From Rhodobacteraceae bacterium Alg231-30 (GTDB lineage: Bacteria > Pseudomonadota > Alphaproteobacteria > Rhodobacterales > Rhodobacteraceae): a DNA stretch of 64,000 nt. The translations under genes were made by a program, and so were the position numbers. The stretch covers positions 124,001 through 188,000 of the forward strand of contig FREU01000003.1 of the NCBI GenBank assembly GCA_900143615.1, given 5' to 3'. Under the pieces are notes generated by a model. That model was not told the DNA's origin. It worked only from the letters and a program-made list of their open reading frames with translations, and did no database searches. Numbering within the stretch: the stretch's first letter is position 1; every line of letters begins with the position of its first letter. Positions 27,694-36,662 of the stretch are shown here, piece by piece.

Positions 27694-29655
27694 TCACAGC
27701 TGGATGCGGAAGCGCGCGAACCCGTCGGGGCCGTCGCCGGCGGGCTCGATATTCACGCCGTCTACGTCATCCACATAATCCGCCGCTTTGGGGCCGGTAT
27801 CAAACAGTACCGAGGTGCCGGTCAGCGGCGCAAAGGTCCAGTTGTTGTCGGCGCGCGGGCTGATGGTGCCTTTTTCAACGATATAGCGCACGATCACATC
27901 GCGGTTGGTGTCAGGGCCTTCAAACACGATGCTGTCGCCCATGGCGCCGGGGAAGCTGCCGCCGCCCGAGGCGCGGTAGTTGTTGGTGGCGATGATGAAT
28001 TTTGCCTCCGGATCAACGGGCGCGCCGTTGAAGGTCAGGTTGACGATGCGGTTGGCATCGGGATTGATGACCTCTCCATCGGTGTCAAACCTGTTGGGCT
28101 GGCTCAGGTCAATCTGATAGCTGACACCGTCGATCACATCAAAGTTGTAGCTGGGGAAGCTGGGGTTCAGAAGCACTTGATCAGCCTGACCTGCGGTGAC
28201 CTGATTGAACATGCCAGCAGAGCGTTCCAGCCAGTCTTTGACCTCGGCGCCTGTGACCAGCACGGCGCGTGCGGTGTTGGGATAGAGGTAGAGGTCGGAG
28301 ACGTTTTTGATTGCCACATCGCCTTCGGGCACATCGGTGTAATATTCGGGGCCGCCACGACCACCAGCCTTGAAGGGAGCTGCGGCTGAGAGGATCGGAA
28401 GGCCTTCGTGTTCGGTGCCTTTGAGCATCTGTTCGATGTACCACATCTGGGCAATCGACACGATCTGCACAGACGGATCATCGGCGACCAGCGCAAAGTA
28501 GCTGTGCAGCGGCGCGTCGGTCTTGCCCACGGCGCGGCGCACATAGGCCAGCGTTTCATCGTGTTCTTTCTGAACACTTGCCAGCACGGCGGCGTCGCTG
28601 TCCACCAAAGCGGTGTAGGAGCGATCTTCGTTACGTTTGGAGATAGGGCGCGCCTCAGACGTGTGGCTGACGATCTTCCATTCGTTGCCCGAGCGTTCCA
28701 GCATCAGATCGATCAGCCCCATATGGCTGCCCCAGAAGCCGCCCATCGCGGCGGGTTTGCCGTGGATGGTGCCCGCAGTTGTATCCACACCGGCGATGCC
28801 GTCATAGGCTGAGGAGGGGAACACGCGGTGGTGGTGGCCGGTCATGACCGCATCGATGCCCTCGACCGCCGCCAGCGGCACCGAGGCGTTTTCCATACCG
28901 TCTTCGTGGTTGGCCTCACCAATCCCAGAGTGGCTGAGCGCGATGATCAGGTCGGCACCTTCTTCTTTCATTTGTGGCACCCAGGCCTTGGCGGTCTCGA
29001 CGATGTCACGCGCCTTTACGTTGCCTTCAAGGAAGCGGCGGTCCCAGTTCATCACTTGGGGTGGGGTAAAGCCGATCACGCCGATTTTGATCATGTGCTT
29101 TTCGCCCGCGCCATCAGTGATCTCGCGCTCAAGGATCGAGTAGGGTTTGAACAGAGTTTTATCGTCGCGCGGCGTGGCGCCTTTTTCCAGCGCGATATTG
29201 GCCAGAACCGTCGGGAATTTCGCGCCCGCCATGGCCTTCATCAAAAAGTCGATGCCGTAGTTGAATTCGTGGTTGCCGATGGTGGCGGCGTCATAGCCCA
29301 CAGCGTTCATCGCAGTGATGATCGGGTGCATGTCGCCTTCTTTCATACCACGCTCATAGGCGATGTAGTCGCCCATCGGGTTGCCCTGAAGAAAGTCGCC
29401 GTTGTCAATCAGCATCGCGTTTGTCGCCTCAGCGCGAATGTTGTTGATCAGCGAGGCAGTGCGCGCCAGCCCCACGGTGTCGACCGCGCGATCGCCGTAG
29501 TAGTCATAGGGAAAGACGTGCACGTGCAAGTCCGTGGTTTCCATGATGCGCAGGTGCGCCTGATTGGTGGCCGCATGTGCGGAAAACGGATGCAGCGCGA
29601 TAAAGCCAGCAGTGGCGCCGAGGAACGAGCGGCGGGACAGGTGGAACTGAGACAT
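27694..29655 (-). CDS. cpdB: Periplasmic 2',3'-cyclic-nucleotide 2'-phosphodiesterase/3'-nucleotidase
   Basis: A 653-residue bifunctional nucleotidase that salvages nucleotides in the periplasm. The N-terminus carries a twin-arginine signal ([23 protein letters not shown]). The metallophosphoesterase domain follows, with [36 protein letters not shown] and [10 protein letters not shown]. The C-terminal 5'-nucleotidase domain (about 370-600) has the [13 protein letters not shown] substrate motif. Use of the Tat route suggests the metal is loaded in the cytoplasm. Monocistronic, divergent from the 58-residue gene. Confidence 0.92.
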   Translation of the reverse strand: MSQFHLSRRSFLGATAGFIALHPFSAHAATNQAHLRIMETTDLHVHVFPYDYYGDRAVDTVGLARTASLINNIRAEATNAMLIDNGDFLQGNPMGDYIAYERGMKEGDMHPIITAMNAVGYDAATIGNHEFNYGIDFLMKAMAGAKFPTVLANIALEKGATPRDDKTLFKPYSILEREITDGAGEKHMIKIGVIGFTPPQVMNWDRRFLEGNVKARDIVETAKAWVPQMKEEGADLIIALSHSGIGEANHEDGMENASVPLAAVEGIDAVMTGHHHRVFPSSAYDGIAGVDTTAGTIHGKPAAMGGFWGSHMGLIDLMLERSGNEWKIVSHTSEARPISKRNEDRSYTALVDSDAAVLASVQKEHDETLAYVRRAVGKTDAPLHSYFALVADDPSVQIVSIAQMWYIEQMLKGTEHEGLPILSAAAPFKAGGRGGPEYYTDVPEGDVAIKNVSDLYLYPNTARAVLVTGAEVKDWLERSAGMFNQVTAGQADQVLLNPSFPSYNFDVIDGVSYQIDLSQPNRFDTDGEVINPDANRIVNLTFNGAPVDPEAKFIIATNNYRASGGGSFPGAMGDSIVFEGPDTNRDVIVRYIVEKGTISPRADNNWTFAPLTGTSVLFDTGPKAADYVDDVDGVNIEPAGDGPDGFARFRIQL

Positions 29656-29929
29656 GGATAAACCCCTTGGTGATCAAAGGTCGGCTCTCCGCAACGGGTG
29701 GCCGACGGCGCAGGAAGTCTGCGAGAACGATGAAAATAATATAATGGAGGAACTGTAACACCCAATTGACCAAATGGGCAAAGTTACGCAACGAAAGCCA
29801 AGATGGGCACCGGCGGCGGAAAAGTAAGGAAAAGGCGCCGCAGGCGGTGGTGTTTTCGCACAATTGCAGTAAGGTGGCAGCGCATCCAGCTAGCGGGCGG
29901 GGACGCCCAAACCGGGGGACCGACAAGCG

Positions 29930-30106
29930 ATGAAATACGTGCCAAAAGAAACCACCGACGACGATCTAATTCAGCAGTATCTGAACAAAGGTGGCAAGGT
30001 GACCAAGGGCGAGACCAAACCTTTGGCCTATGATCTGGGGATCAGCAAGAACACCTGGAACAACAAGCTGACCAAAGAAGAAAAAGCGGCCAAAAATATC
30101 AAATAG
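29930..30106 (+). CDS. Small basic protein, 58 residues
   Basis: The frame encodes MKYVPKETTDDDLIQQYLNK, then a Gly/Lys linker and YDLGISKNTWNNKLTKEEK. It is soluble, Lys-rich and has no signal peptide. The second half reads like a small helix-turn-helix (LAYDLGISKNTWNNKLTK), which suggests nucleic acid binding, but this is inference. GGGGGA lies 10 bases before ATG 29930. A hairpin about 67 bp past the stop could terminate it. Coding support comes from a good start, internal charge pattern and terminator; no family is recognised. Confidence 0.6.
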   Translation: MKYVPKETTDDDLIQQYLNKGGKVTKGETKPLAYDLGISKNTWNNKLTKEEKAAKNIK

Positions 30107-30172
30107 GATGTCTTTGGAGATGCACCCGTGTCGCGGGATGTGTCACTTTTTCGGACGGTATTGACCTTGGGT

Positions 30173-30208
30173 GCAGCCCCTTTCAAGCAAGGGCTGCGGG
30201 AGTGTTGT
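30173..30208 (+). terminator. Probable intrinsic terminator after the 58-residue gene
   Basis: Stem GCAGCCC/GGGCTGC (30173-30179 with 30191-30197), extended by A-T pairs with one bulge, followed by a T-rich stretch. Confidence 0.65.
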
Positions 30209-30375
30209 TTTTTGCAGAACGGGCTTGCGCTCTTTTTGACAGTCTAATGCAGGCCCCTATGCCTCAAGCGGTCAAATTCTTTGCAGAAAATCAATATTTT
30301 GAGGTCATAACTCACGGCACTGTTGCACGATGACAGTATTCCTTTATTACGCTTGTGAACAAGAAAAGCTGGCGC

Positions 30376-31413
30376 ATGTTTGATCAAACCAATTCTCCGC
30401 AAAAATCACCTGAACCGACCGCAGCCAAAAACTGGATAAGGGTGCTTGCAAAGTACCGCGATCCCAGCCTGTTGCGCAGCCTGTTTGAGCTGGGCGTGAC
30501 GGTGGCACCGTTTCTGTTGTTGTGGGTGCTCGCATGGTGGTCTCTGGGGGTAAGCTATTGGCTGACCTTGTTTATTTCCATATGTAATGGCGCCTTTCTG
30601 GTGCGTCTGTTTGCCATTCAACATGATTGTGGACATGGCGCGTTTCTCAAAAGTCGCGTGGCCAGCGATTGGTTGGGGCGCGTACTCGGGGTTCTGACGC
30701 TGACGCCTTACGATGTTTGGCGGCGCTCACATGCGATTCACCATGGGGCGGCGGGCAATCTTGAGAACCGTGGCATTGGCGATATCTACACAATGACAGT
30801 TGCGGAATACCGCGCGTTGTCCCCGATGCGGCGGGTGCAATATCGATTATACCGAAACCCGTTTTTCCTGTTTGGGATTGTGCCGTTCTATCTGTTTTTC
30901 TTTCAGAATCGCCTGCCGCTGGGGTTCACCAAGATTAAATCCTGCTGGACCAGCGCGATGGGAACCAATGTCGCGATTCTGGCAGCTGTCGGGACCTTGT
31001 TCTACTTTGGCGGGCTGATGCCGATCCTGCTGATTTTTGTGCCCTCAACGTTGTTGGCGGCCACAGCGGGTGTTTGGCTGTTTTATGTCCAGCATCAGTT
31101 TGAAACCACCCATTGGGAACATCAGGAAAACTGGCAGGTGCATGAGGCTGCGTTGCATGGCAGCTCGCACTATGTTTTGCCGCCTGTGTTGCAATGGCTA
31201 AGCGCCAATATCGGCATTCACCACGTGCATCATCTCTACAGCCGTATCCCGTTTTATCGTCTGCCAGAGGTGCTGCGCGACAATGTGGAACTGGCCAAAA
31301 GTAACCGTATGACGTTGCGCGAGAGTTTCCGCAATGCGCGGCTGCATTTGTGGGATGAGGATATCAAGCGGCTGGTGCCGTTCTCGCATGTCCGTCTGAA
31401 CGCGGCCGTTTGA
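30376..31413 (+). CDS. Fatty acid desaturase
   Basis: Integral membrane di-iron desaturase of about 345 residues that introduces a double bond into a lipid acyl chain using O2 and an electron donor. The three histidine boxes are present: HDCGH, HAIHH and, near the C-terminus, HHVHH (within IGIHHVHHLYSRIPFY); a fourth conserved segment reads YVQHQFETTHWEH. Paired transmembrane helices flank the boxes. Regiochemistry cannot be read from sequence. ATG 30376 is preferred; GTG 30355 is seven codons upstream, and neither has a strong RBS. Confidence 0.88.
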   Translation: MFDQTNSPQKSPEPTAAKNWIRVLAKYRDPSLLRSLFELGVTVAPFLLLWVLAWWSLGVSYWLTLFISICNGAFLVRLFAIQHDCGHGAFLKSRVASDWLGRVLGVLTLTPYDVWRRSHAIHHGAAGNLENRGIGDIYTMTVAEYRALSPMRRVQYRLYRNPFFLFGIVPFYLFFFQNRLPLGFTKIKSCWTSAMGTNVAILAAVGTLFYFGGLMPILLIFVPSTLLAATAGVWLFYVQHQFETTHWEHQENWQVHEAALHGSSHYVLPPVLQWLSANIGIHHVHHLYSRIPFYRLPEVLRDNVELAKSNRMTLRESFRNARLHLWDEDIKRLVPFSHVRLNAAV

Positions 31414-31580
31414 CGGAAGCATTTGCGATACGCGCCAAAAGAAGGGTGTTGTTCGCAAAGGTTTTTGGAAACAGGAGACCGGTCATTCGCTGCGGTTTGA
31501 AGTAAGGTCTGCAATGCGGACTCTTCTGCCATTGTTCATCGGCCTGCCAATGACTGGTTACGACAATATCTATCCTGCGA

Positions 31581-32315
31581 TCACATTAAAAGATCGTCGC
31601 CAACCAAAGATGGTCGGAACTCTTCCTTTGGCAACAGTTGAAAGTGAGTTCCAGTCATTTTTGCAGCTAGCATTCGGTCACAACGAAAAGTCCTTGGGCA
31701 CTGCCTGAGATGGTCAAAGGCAACGACGTACCAAATCGGATATTTCAGCAGCAGGTAGTGGGGTTCGATACTTCTTTCGGACGTTTCGCCATCTTCTCTT
31801 TGGTATCGTATTTCCAACGACTCCTGTGCAACAAACGCCTGATGCAAAGCCTGTACGACCCGTTTGGGTGGCGTGTTGGCGCTCACCTGAACGTAAGTTG
31901 ACGCGGTGACGCCAATCATAATGCGCGAATTAAGGCGGTTCACCTTATTGCGTTTCTCCGGCGAAAACGAGGCCACCAACTGCCGTCGTACGGACCCCAG
32001 ACTTGCCAAGAACATTGGTGAGTTCATTTGCTCTGCAACCGCGATGCTAATGAGAAGATCGACCGCTTCAGCATAAGCCAAATTCATCCTGCCGACGCCC
32101 CAATTCCGGTCAAGACGCACGCCACCGCCACGCCCTCGGTCGGCGTCGATCTGCATACCTTGCTCCCGCATGAGCGAAAGATCCCGTGCAATCGTACGCG
32201 TGCTGACACCGTGTTGAAGCGCAAGATCTTTGACCGTGCAATGCGTGTCCTGCTTCAGCTGCACAGCCAGCATGTCCATTCTTCTCAGTCTGTCATGCGC
32301 ATTTGTCCGTGCCAT
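31581..32315 (-). CDS. WYL-domain transcriptional regulator (YafY-like)
   Basis: A 244-residue regulator. The N-terminal helix-turn-helix (about 10-60) includes VKDLALQHGVSTRTIARDLSLMREQG. A WYL ligand-binding domain follows (about 140-240), with IRYQREDGETSERSIEPHYLLLKYPIWYVVAFD. Such proteins bind small ligands or nucleic acids and repress or activate neighbouring genes. It is divergent from a VOC-fold gene, with 151 bp between, and a perfect GACAT-N3-ATGTC palindrome lies 12 bp before its ATG. Likely target: itself and the VOC gene. Confidence 0.85.
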   Translation of the reverse strand: MARTNAHDRLRRMDMLAVQLKQDTHCTVKDLALQHGVSTRTIARDLSLMREQGMQIDADRGRGGGVRLDRNWGVGRMNLAYAEAVDLLISIAVAEQMNSPMFLASLGSVRRQLVASFSPEKRNKVNRLNSRIMIGVTASTYVQVSANTPPKRVVQALHQAFVAQESLEIRYQREDGETSERSIEPHYLLLKYPIWYVVAFDHLRQCPRTFRCDRMLAAKMTGTHFQLLPKEEFRPSLVGDDLLM

Positions 32316-32326
32316 GAATCAAATAG

Positions 32327-32339
32327 GACATAAAATGTC
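32327..32339. promoter_or_regulatory. Candidate WYL-regulator operator
   Basis: Perfect palindrome GACAT-AAA-ATGTC between the divergent WYL and VOC genes. A second dyad, TCATAT-N6-ATATGA (32338-32355), overlaps its end. Inferred operator; not shown by sequence alone. Confidence 0.55.
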
Positions 32340-32466
32340 ATATTAATCAATATGAGTTGGAGGACACGAAGACCAAACGAAGGTCACCATCTGATCCTCA
32401 TCCCTTCAACCAAGAATGACCACAAGATGCCTGGTGGTGCGAAATTTGCTTACAGGAAATCAAAAT

Positions 32467-32823
32467 ATGAAAATGAATTATTTTGTTGTCGGAACAAACG
32501 ACATGGACGCCTCGAACACTTTCTACGGCGCTCTTTTTGCGCAGTCGGGTCTCCAGTGCGTTTCGCCTTCAGATAGAATGACGTACTGGCTCGGAGAGGA
32601 TTTTGCCTTCGCAACCGCAATGCCCTTTGACACAAAACCAGCCACCAATGGCAATGGCACGATGGTTGGCTTTTGTGTTGGAACCCAAGACGACGTCATT
32701 AGACTGCATGCAATTGCCATTGAACTCGGCGGCTCCTGTGAGGGCCAACCAAATCAGCGTGGGCCAAAGTTCTCTGCATATGTGCGAGATCTTGACGGAA
32801 ACAAACTGTGCTTTTCTGACTAG
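32467..32823 (+). CDS. VOC-family (glyoxalase-fold) protein
   Basis: A 118-residue protein of the vicinal oxygen chelate fold. It has an N-terminal NYFVVGTNDMDASNTFYGALF unit, a paired beta segment, and a C-terminal GPKFSAYVRDLDGNKLCFSD typical of the family. Substrate unknown: enzymes, resistance proteins and binding proteins share this fold. I chose ATG 32467 because AGGAAA is 9 bases upstream and the extra 17 residues of the longer frame are not family-like. Divergent from, and probably controlled by, the WYL regulator. Confidence 0.78.
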   Translation: MKMNYFVVGTNDMDASNTFYGALFAQSGLQCVSPSDRMTYWLGEDFAFATAMPFDTKPATNGNGTMVGFCVGTQDDVIRLHAIAIELGGSCEGQPNQRGPKFSAYVRDLDGNKLCFSD

Positions 32824-32907
32824 CGAGATCCGAATATAAGGCCATCTGCTCATAACTGGAAGGTTTTCCAAAAGCGGACGTCTGTTAGTCATGCAGCATT
32901 GGTCACG

Positions 32908-33067
32908 TTGGGCTCAAAGTGAGAATTCGCTGCGGTGACACCAATGTCTGCTTCGGGGAAACGCCGGGACTTTGCAAAGGTGACAAACTGCGCTTAGCAG
33001 ACGCTCGTACCTCGCGCGGCATCCAGTAGAATGGGCTCAAGTGAGAACTCGCCGCAGTGGGCGCAAT
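32908..33067. repeat. Two diverged copies of a ~37-bp intergenic repeat
   Basis: Copy A at about 32908-32945 and copy B at about 33031-33067 share roughly 80% of bases with a 1-nt indel. Related fragments (ATTCGCTGCGG, GCAATGCGGACT) occur near 31484-31521. Confidence 0.5.
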
Positions 33068-33120
33068 GGGTGGTTCTGTGAAATCTGGAACCCATGTCAA
33101 ACGCGGCTACAACTAAAAGA

Positions 33121-33149
33121 AAAGAGACCGCCAGTGGGGCGATCTCTTT
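33121..33149 (-). terminator. Intrinsic terminator after trpE
   Basis: 12-bp stem (33121-33132 with 33138-33149, one G-U pair), 5-nt loop, U-rich on both sides. 28 bp past the trpE stop; probably works in both directions. Confidence 0.88.
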
Positions 33150-33176
33150 TTATTTTTGTGTACAGCGGTTTGTTGA

Positions 33177-34688
33177 TCAAGAGTTGCCGGTGCCCGTAAA
33201 GCGGGCCGCATCGGCTGCGGCGCGGCGGATGGCGTTGGATTTGTGCACGGTTTCCATGTATTCGGCCTCGGGGTCGCTGTCATAGACCACGCCGCCGCCT
33301 GCTTGGATATAGAGCTTTTGGTCCTGCACGATGGCGGTGCGCAGCGCGATACAGATGTCCATGTCGCCACCCGAGCTAAAGTAGCCCACGCCGCCGCCGT
33401 AGAGACCGCGTTTTTCAGGCTCTAACTCGTCGATGATTTCCATTGCACGCACTTTGGGGGCACCGGAGACGGTGCCAGCGGGCATGCCCGCAAAGAAGGC
33501 GTCCAGCGCGTCTTTGTCATCAGACAACTCGCCGACCACGTTGGAGACGATGTGCATCACATGGCTGTAGCGTTCGATGATGAATTTCTCGGTTGGGCGC
33601 ACAGTGCCGATTTTGGAGACGCGCCCTGTGTCGTTGCGGCCCAGATCGAGCAGCATCAGGTGTTCAGCCAGCTCTTTTTTATCGGCCAGCAGATCGGCCT
33701 CAAGCGCGTTGTCTTCTTCGGGGGTTGCGCCACGGGGGCGGGTGCCCGCAATAGGTCGAATGGTGACTTCGTCGCCAAAGACCCGCACAAGGATTTCCGG
33801 GCTGGCACCGACCACCTGAAAGCCGCCGAAGTTGAAGTAGAACATGAACGGCGATGGGTTGGTGCGGCGCAAAGAGCGGTAAAGCGCAAAGGGGGGCTGG
33901 CGGAATTCCTGGGTCCAGCGTTGTGCCGGAACCACCTGAAAGATGTCGCCTGCGCGAATGTAGTCTTTGGCCTTTTCCACCGCGGCCATATAGCCTTCTT
34001 TGGTGAAATTGGACACGGGCGGCGCAATCTCGTGGGCTTCGCCCAGATCGCGCGCAGCCTGTGGCATGGCACGTTCCAGATCACGCACAGCGTCCATCAC
34101 GCGTTCGGCGGCCTGCGCATAGGCGGCTTTGGCGGATTGGCCATCGCTGACCCATGCGGGCGAGACAACGGTGACTTCGCCTTTGACGCCATCGAGCACA
34201 GCCACCACCGACGGGCGCAGCATGCAGGCATCGGGCAGACCGAGTGGGTCGGGGTTCACATTGGGCAGATGTTCCACAAGGCGGATCATGTCATAGCCGA
34301 GATAGCCAAACAGTCCAGCGGAGGCCTGTGGCAGATCATCGGGCAGATCAATCTGGCTCTCGGCGATTAGCGCGCGCAGGTTGACCAGAGGATCGCCGTC
34401 CTGATCCTCAAATGCGTCGCCATCAAAGCGGGCCGAGCGGTTCAGGCGTGAGGTGGTGCCGTGGCATTGCCAGATCAGGTCAGGCTTCATTCCGATGATC
34501 GAATAGCGACCGCGAATTTCACCACCGGTTACAGACTCAAGCATAAAGGCGTCTTTGTGAGCGCCAGTGAGTTTGAGCATGAGAGACACAGGGGTGTCCA
34601 GATCAGCAGCCAGTCGGGTGTAAACAACCTGATTTTGCCCGGCTTCATAAGCGCGGGCAAAATCGTCATAGCTTGGGATGAGTTCCAC
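33177..34688 (-). CDS. trpE: Anthranilate synthase component I
   Basis: Makes anthranilate from chorismate with ammonia from TrpG. It is 503 aa. The N-terminal regulatory region contains LESVTGGEIRGRYSIIG, the segment linked to tryptophan feedback control. The catalytic domain has FQVVPAQRW, the PIAGTRPRGATPEEDNALE motif, RYSHVMHIVSNVVGEL, and GTVSGAPKVRAMEIIDELEP. It follows the PpiD-like gene by 34 bp and ends at a terminator, so it is transcribed apart from trpGDC 9.6 kb downstream. Confidence 0.96.
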   Translation of the reverse strand: MELIPSYDDFARAYEAGQNQVVYTRLAADLDTPVSLMLKLTGAHKDAFMLESVTGGEIRGRYSIIGMKPDLIWQCHGTTSRLNRSARFDGDAFEDQDGDPLVNLRALIAESQIDLPDDLPQASAGLFGYLGYDMIRLVEHLPNVNPDPLGLPDACMLRPSVVAVLDGVKGEVTVVSPAWVSDGQSAKAAYAQAAERVMDAVRDLERAMPQAARDLGEAHEIAPPVSNFTKEGYMAAVEKAKDYIRAGDIFQVVPAQRWTQEFRQPPFALYRSLRRTNPSPFMFYFNFGGFQVVGASPEILVRVFGDEVTIRPIAGTRPRGATPEEDNALEADLLADKKELAEHLMLLDLGRNDTGRVSKIGTVRPTEKFIIERYSHVMHIVSNVVGELSDDKDALDAFFAGMPAGTVSGAPKVRAMEIIDELEPEKRGLYGGGVGYFSSGGDMDICIALRTAIVQDQKLYIQAGGGVVYDSDPEAEYMETVHKSNAIRRAAADAARFTGTGNS

Positions 34689-34722
34689 AGGGCAACCCTC
34701 TTCTGTCTGAATGGCTTACGCC

Positions 34723-36576
34723 TTATTGGAACTGCGCGTGGACCGCGTTCAGCGCCTGTTGATTGACCACCATCGGGTATTCGGTTTGCAGGTGGCGGGC
34801 GTAGGCCTCAAAGATGTCCTGCGCAAGAGCACCGGCAAGCTGTTGGTTCAGCGAGTCCGCAATGGCACTGATCTGGGCGTCTTCCATATTAGGGGCATGC
34901 ACGTCGGTCAGGCGTACAACAATCAGACCACCTTCGGTTGGCAAGCTGCGCAGATCACCGATCTCCATCGCAAACACGGTCTCAAGGAAATTCGCGGGCG
35001 TGCCCGGGATAAAGCCACTGCGATCGATACCGGATTCCTCGGTTGCGACAAAGTTCATGTCGGCAAAGCTGCCTGCAGTTTCCAACTGCGGGATCACGCC
35101 ATCAACATATTCTTGCAACGCTTCGCTGGTGCGGGCGGCGACAATTGCCGCTGCTGCGTCTGCAGAGACATCCTCATACGGGGCAGGGGTGGCTTCGGTC
35201 TCGCCATCAAGACGCAGCGAGAAGATACCGCCATCTGCCAAACCTTCGACCTCAGGGAAATCGCTATCGGCGACAACCGAGGCTGTTGCGCGGAATGCCT
35301 CAAAGCCAGAAATACCGCCCTCGGCAGCAGGATGCCAATCCACGGTGCCTATCTGCATGTCGGTTTCATCGGCCAACTCTTCCAGCGTGGCGCCGCCTGC
35401 CAAAAGGTCGTCAACATCGCTAATCTGGGCATCAATGACGCGACGGGCGCGATCGACGGCCAGCTCCTCGCGCAACTCGGCGCGGGCGTCTTCAAAGGGT
35501 GTTTCTTGTGCGTCCAGAACCGCGTTGACGCGGAAGAGAGCCGGGCCAAGATTGGTCTGTGCAGGGCCAGCAAATCCACCGGCAGTTGCGGCAAACACCG
35601 CTTCGCCTGCGTCGCCGAGCTCCAATTCGGTGACATCGCCCATGTCGACATCCGCCAGCGTGAGGCCGCGATCAGTGACCAGTGTTTCAAAGCTGGTTTC
35701 ACCTCGCTGCAAGCGGGCCAGTGCATCTTCAGCAGCTGCGGAATCGGCGAATACAAGGCGTTCTACCAAACGACGCTCGGGGCGGATATATTCGGAATGG
35801 CGCTCGTCATAGAGCGTGCGCAACGCGTCTTCATCAACCTCGACGCTGTCGATGATCATCTCTGGGCTCAGCCATGCATAGGTGATTTGGCGGGTGGCCG
35901 GCAGCATGAATTGATCGATGTTTTCATCATAATAGGCGCGAATTTCTGCCTCGGTCGGCGCGGTGATCGGCGTTTCGAGGTTCTCAGCGCCAAGCTGAAC
36001 CCAGGTAAAGTCACGCTCTTCTGCGACATAGCCAACCAAAGCATCGGCAAACGGCTGTGGCATGCTGAGACCGGTTACCATCGCGCCTTGCAGCAGGCTG
36101 CGAGCGGTTTCTTCACGCACTGAAACTTCGAACTCACGCTCGTTCATACCGGCCTGATCGATGGCAAATGTATAGGCGTCGCGATCAAAGCTGCCATCGA
36201 GACCTTGGAAGGCGGGAATGGCCAGCAATTCGCGGCGCAGATTTTCGTCGCCAATCGAGATGCCAAGGCGTTCGTTTTCCGCATCCATCGCGCGGGTTGT
36301 GCCAAGACGCGACAACACCATGCGATCATAGCCAAACATCTGTGCCTGAGCGAATGGCAGTGGCGCACCGATTTGTGCTTCAACCGCGCGCAACTCGTCC
36401 TGAAGTGCACGCGCATAGGCGTTGACCGAGATGTCTTTGCCGCCGACTTCGCCCACCGAGCGGATGCTGCCGCCAAGGTTGGTGACGCCAAAGCCACCTA
36501 GCCCGAATATGAGCATGGCCATAAGGATCCAGACCAGTGTCTTGGTTGTTTTGCCCTGAGTTTTGCCCTGCGACAT
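34723..36576 (-). CDS. PpiD-like periplasmic peptidyl-prolyl isomerase/foldase
   Basis: A 617-residue inner-membrane-anchored chaperone. A cytoplasmic Lys/Thr/Gln N-terminus is followed by one helix (about 14-33, LVWILMAMLIFGLGGFGVTNL), a SurA-N-like helical domain (to ~225), and a parvulin-type domain around 240-370. The latter is divergent, as in other PpiD proteins, so isomerase activity is uncertain. It helps newly exported outer-membrane and periplasmic proteins at the Sec exit. Probably in one transcript with trpE. Confidence 0.85.
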   Translation of the reverse strand: MSQGKTQGKTTKTLVWILMAMLIFGLGGFGVTNLGGSIRSVGEVGGKDISVNAYARALQDELRAVEAQIGAPLPFAQAQMFGYDRMVLSRLGTTRAMDAENERLGISIGDENLRRELLAIPAFQGLDGSFDRDAYTFAIDQAGMNEREFEVSVREETARSLLQGAMVTGLSMPQPFADALVGYVAEERDFTWVQLGAENLETPITAPTEAEIRAYYDENIDQFMLPATRQITYAWLSPEMIIDSVEVDEDALRTLYDERHSEYIRPERRLVERLVFADSAAAEDALARLQRGETSFETLVTDRGLTLADVDMGDVTELELGDAGEAVFAATAGGFAGPAQTNLGPALFRVNAVLDAQETPFEDARAELREELAVDRARRVIDAQISDVDDLLAGGATLEELADETDMQIGTVDWHPAAEGGISGFEAFRATASVVADSDFPEVEGLADGGIFSLRLDGETEATPAPYEDVSADAAAAIVAARTSEALQEYVDGVIPQLETAGSFADMNFVATEESGIDRSGFIPGTPANFLETVFAMEIGDLRSLPTEGGLIVVRLTDVHAPNMEDAQISAIADSLNQQLAGALAQDIFEAYARHLQTEYPMVVNQQALNAVHAQFQ

Positions 36577-36662
36577 GCGTGCCCTCTAAAGGTTAGAAAA
36601 TACAAGTGTTGCGCGTGTCTACGCGGTTGGGAAACGGGGAGCAAGGGCCAAGCGGTCCCTGC

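Larger units (their letters stand above)
32824..33176. other. Intergenic stretch with degenerate repeat copies
   Basis: 353 bp between the convergent VOC and trpE genes. It holds two similar copies of a ~37-base unit, GGGCTCAA(A)GTGAGAA then TCGCYGCRGTG ... CAATG (32909-32945 and 33032-33067), an AAAGCGGACGTC element near 32873, and the trpE terminator. No gene seen. Confidence 0.6.

Noticed and set aside
28828-29661. 277-codon open frame on the plus strand
   Set aside because: Antisense to the Tat-exported nucleotidase with intact catalytic motifs.
34711-36123. 470-codon open frame on the plus strand
   Set aside because: Antisense to the PpiD-like gene, which has a membrane anchor and domain order that make sense; Arg/Cys/Gly-rich shadow translation.
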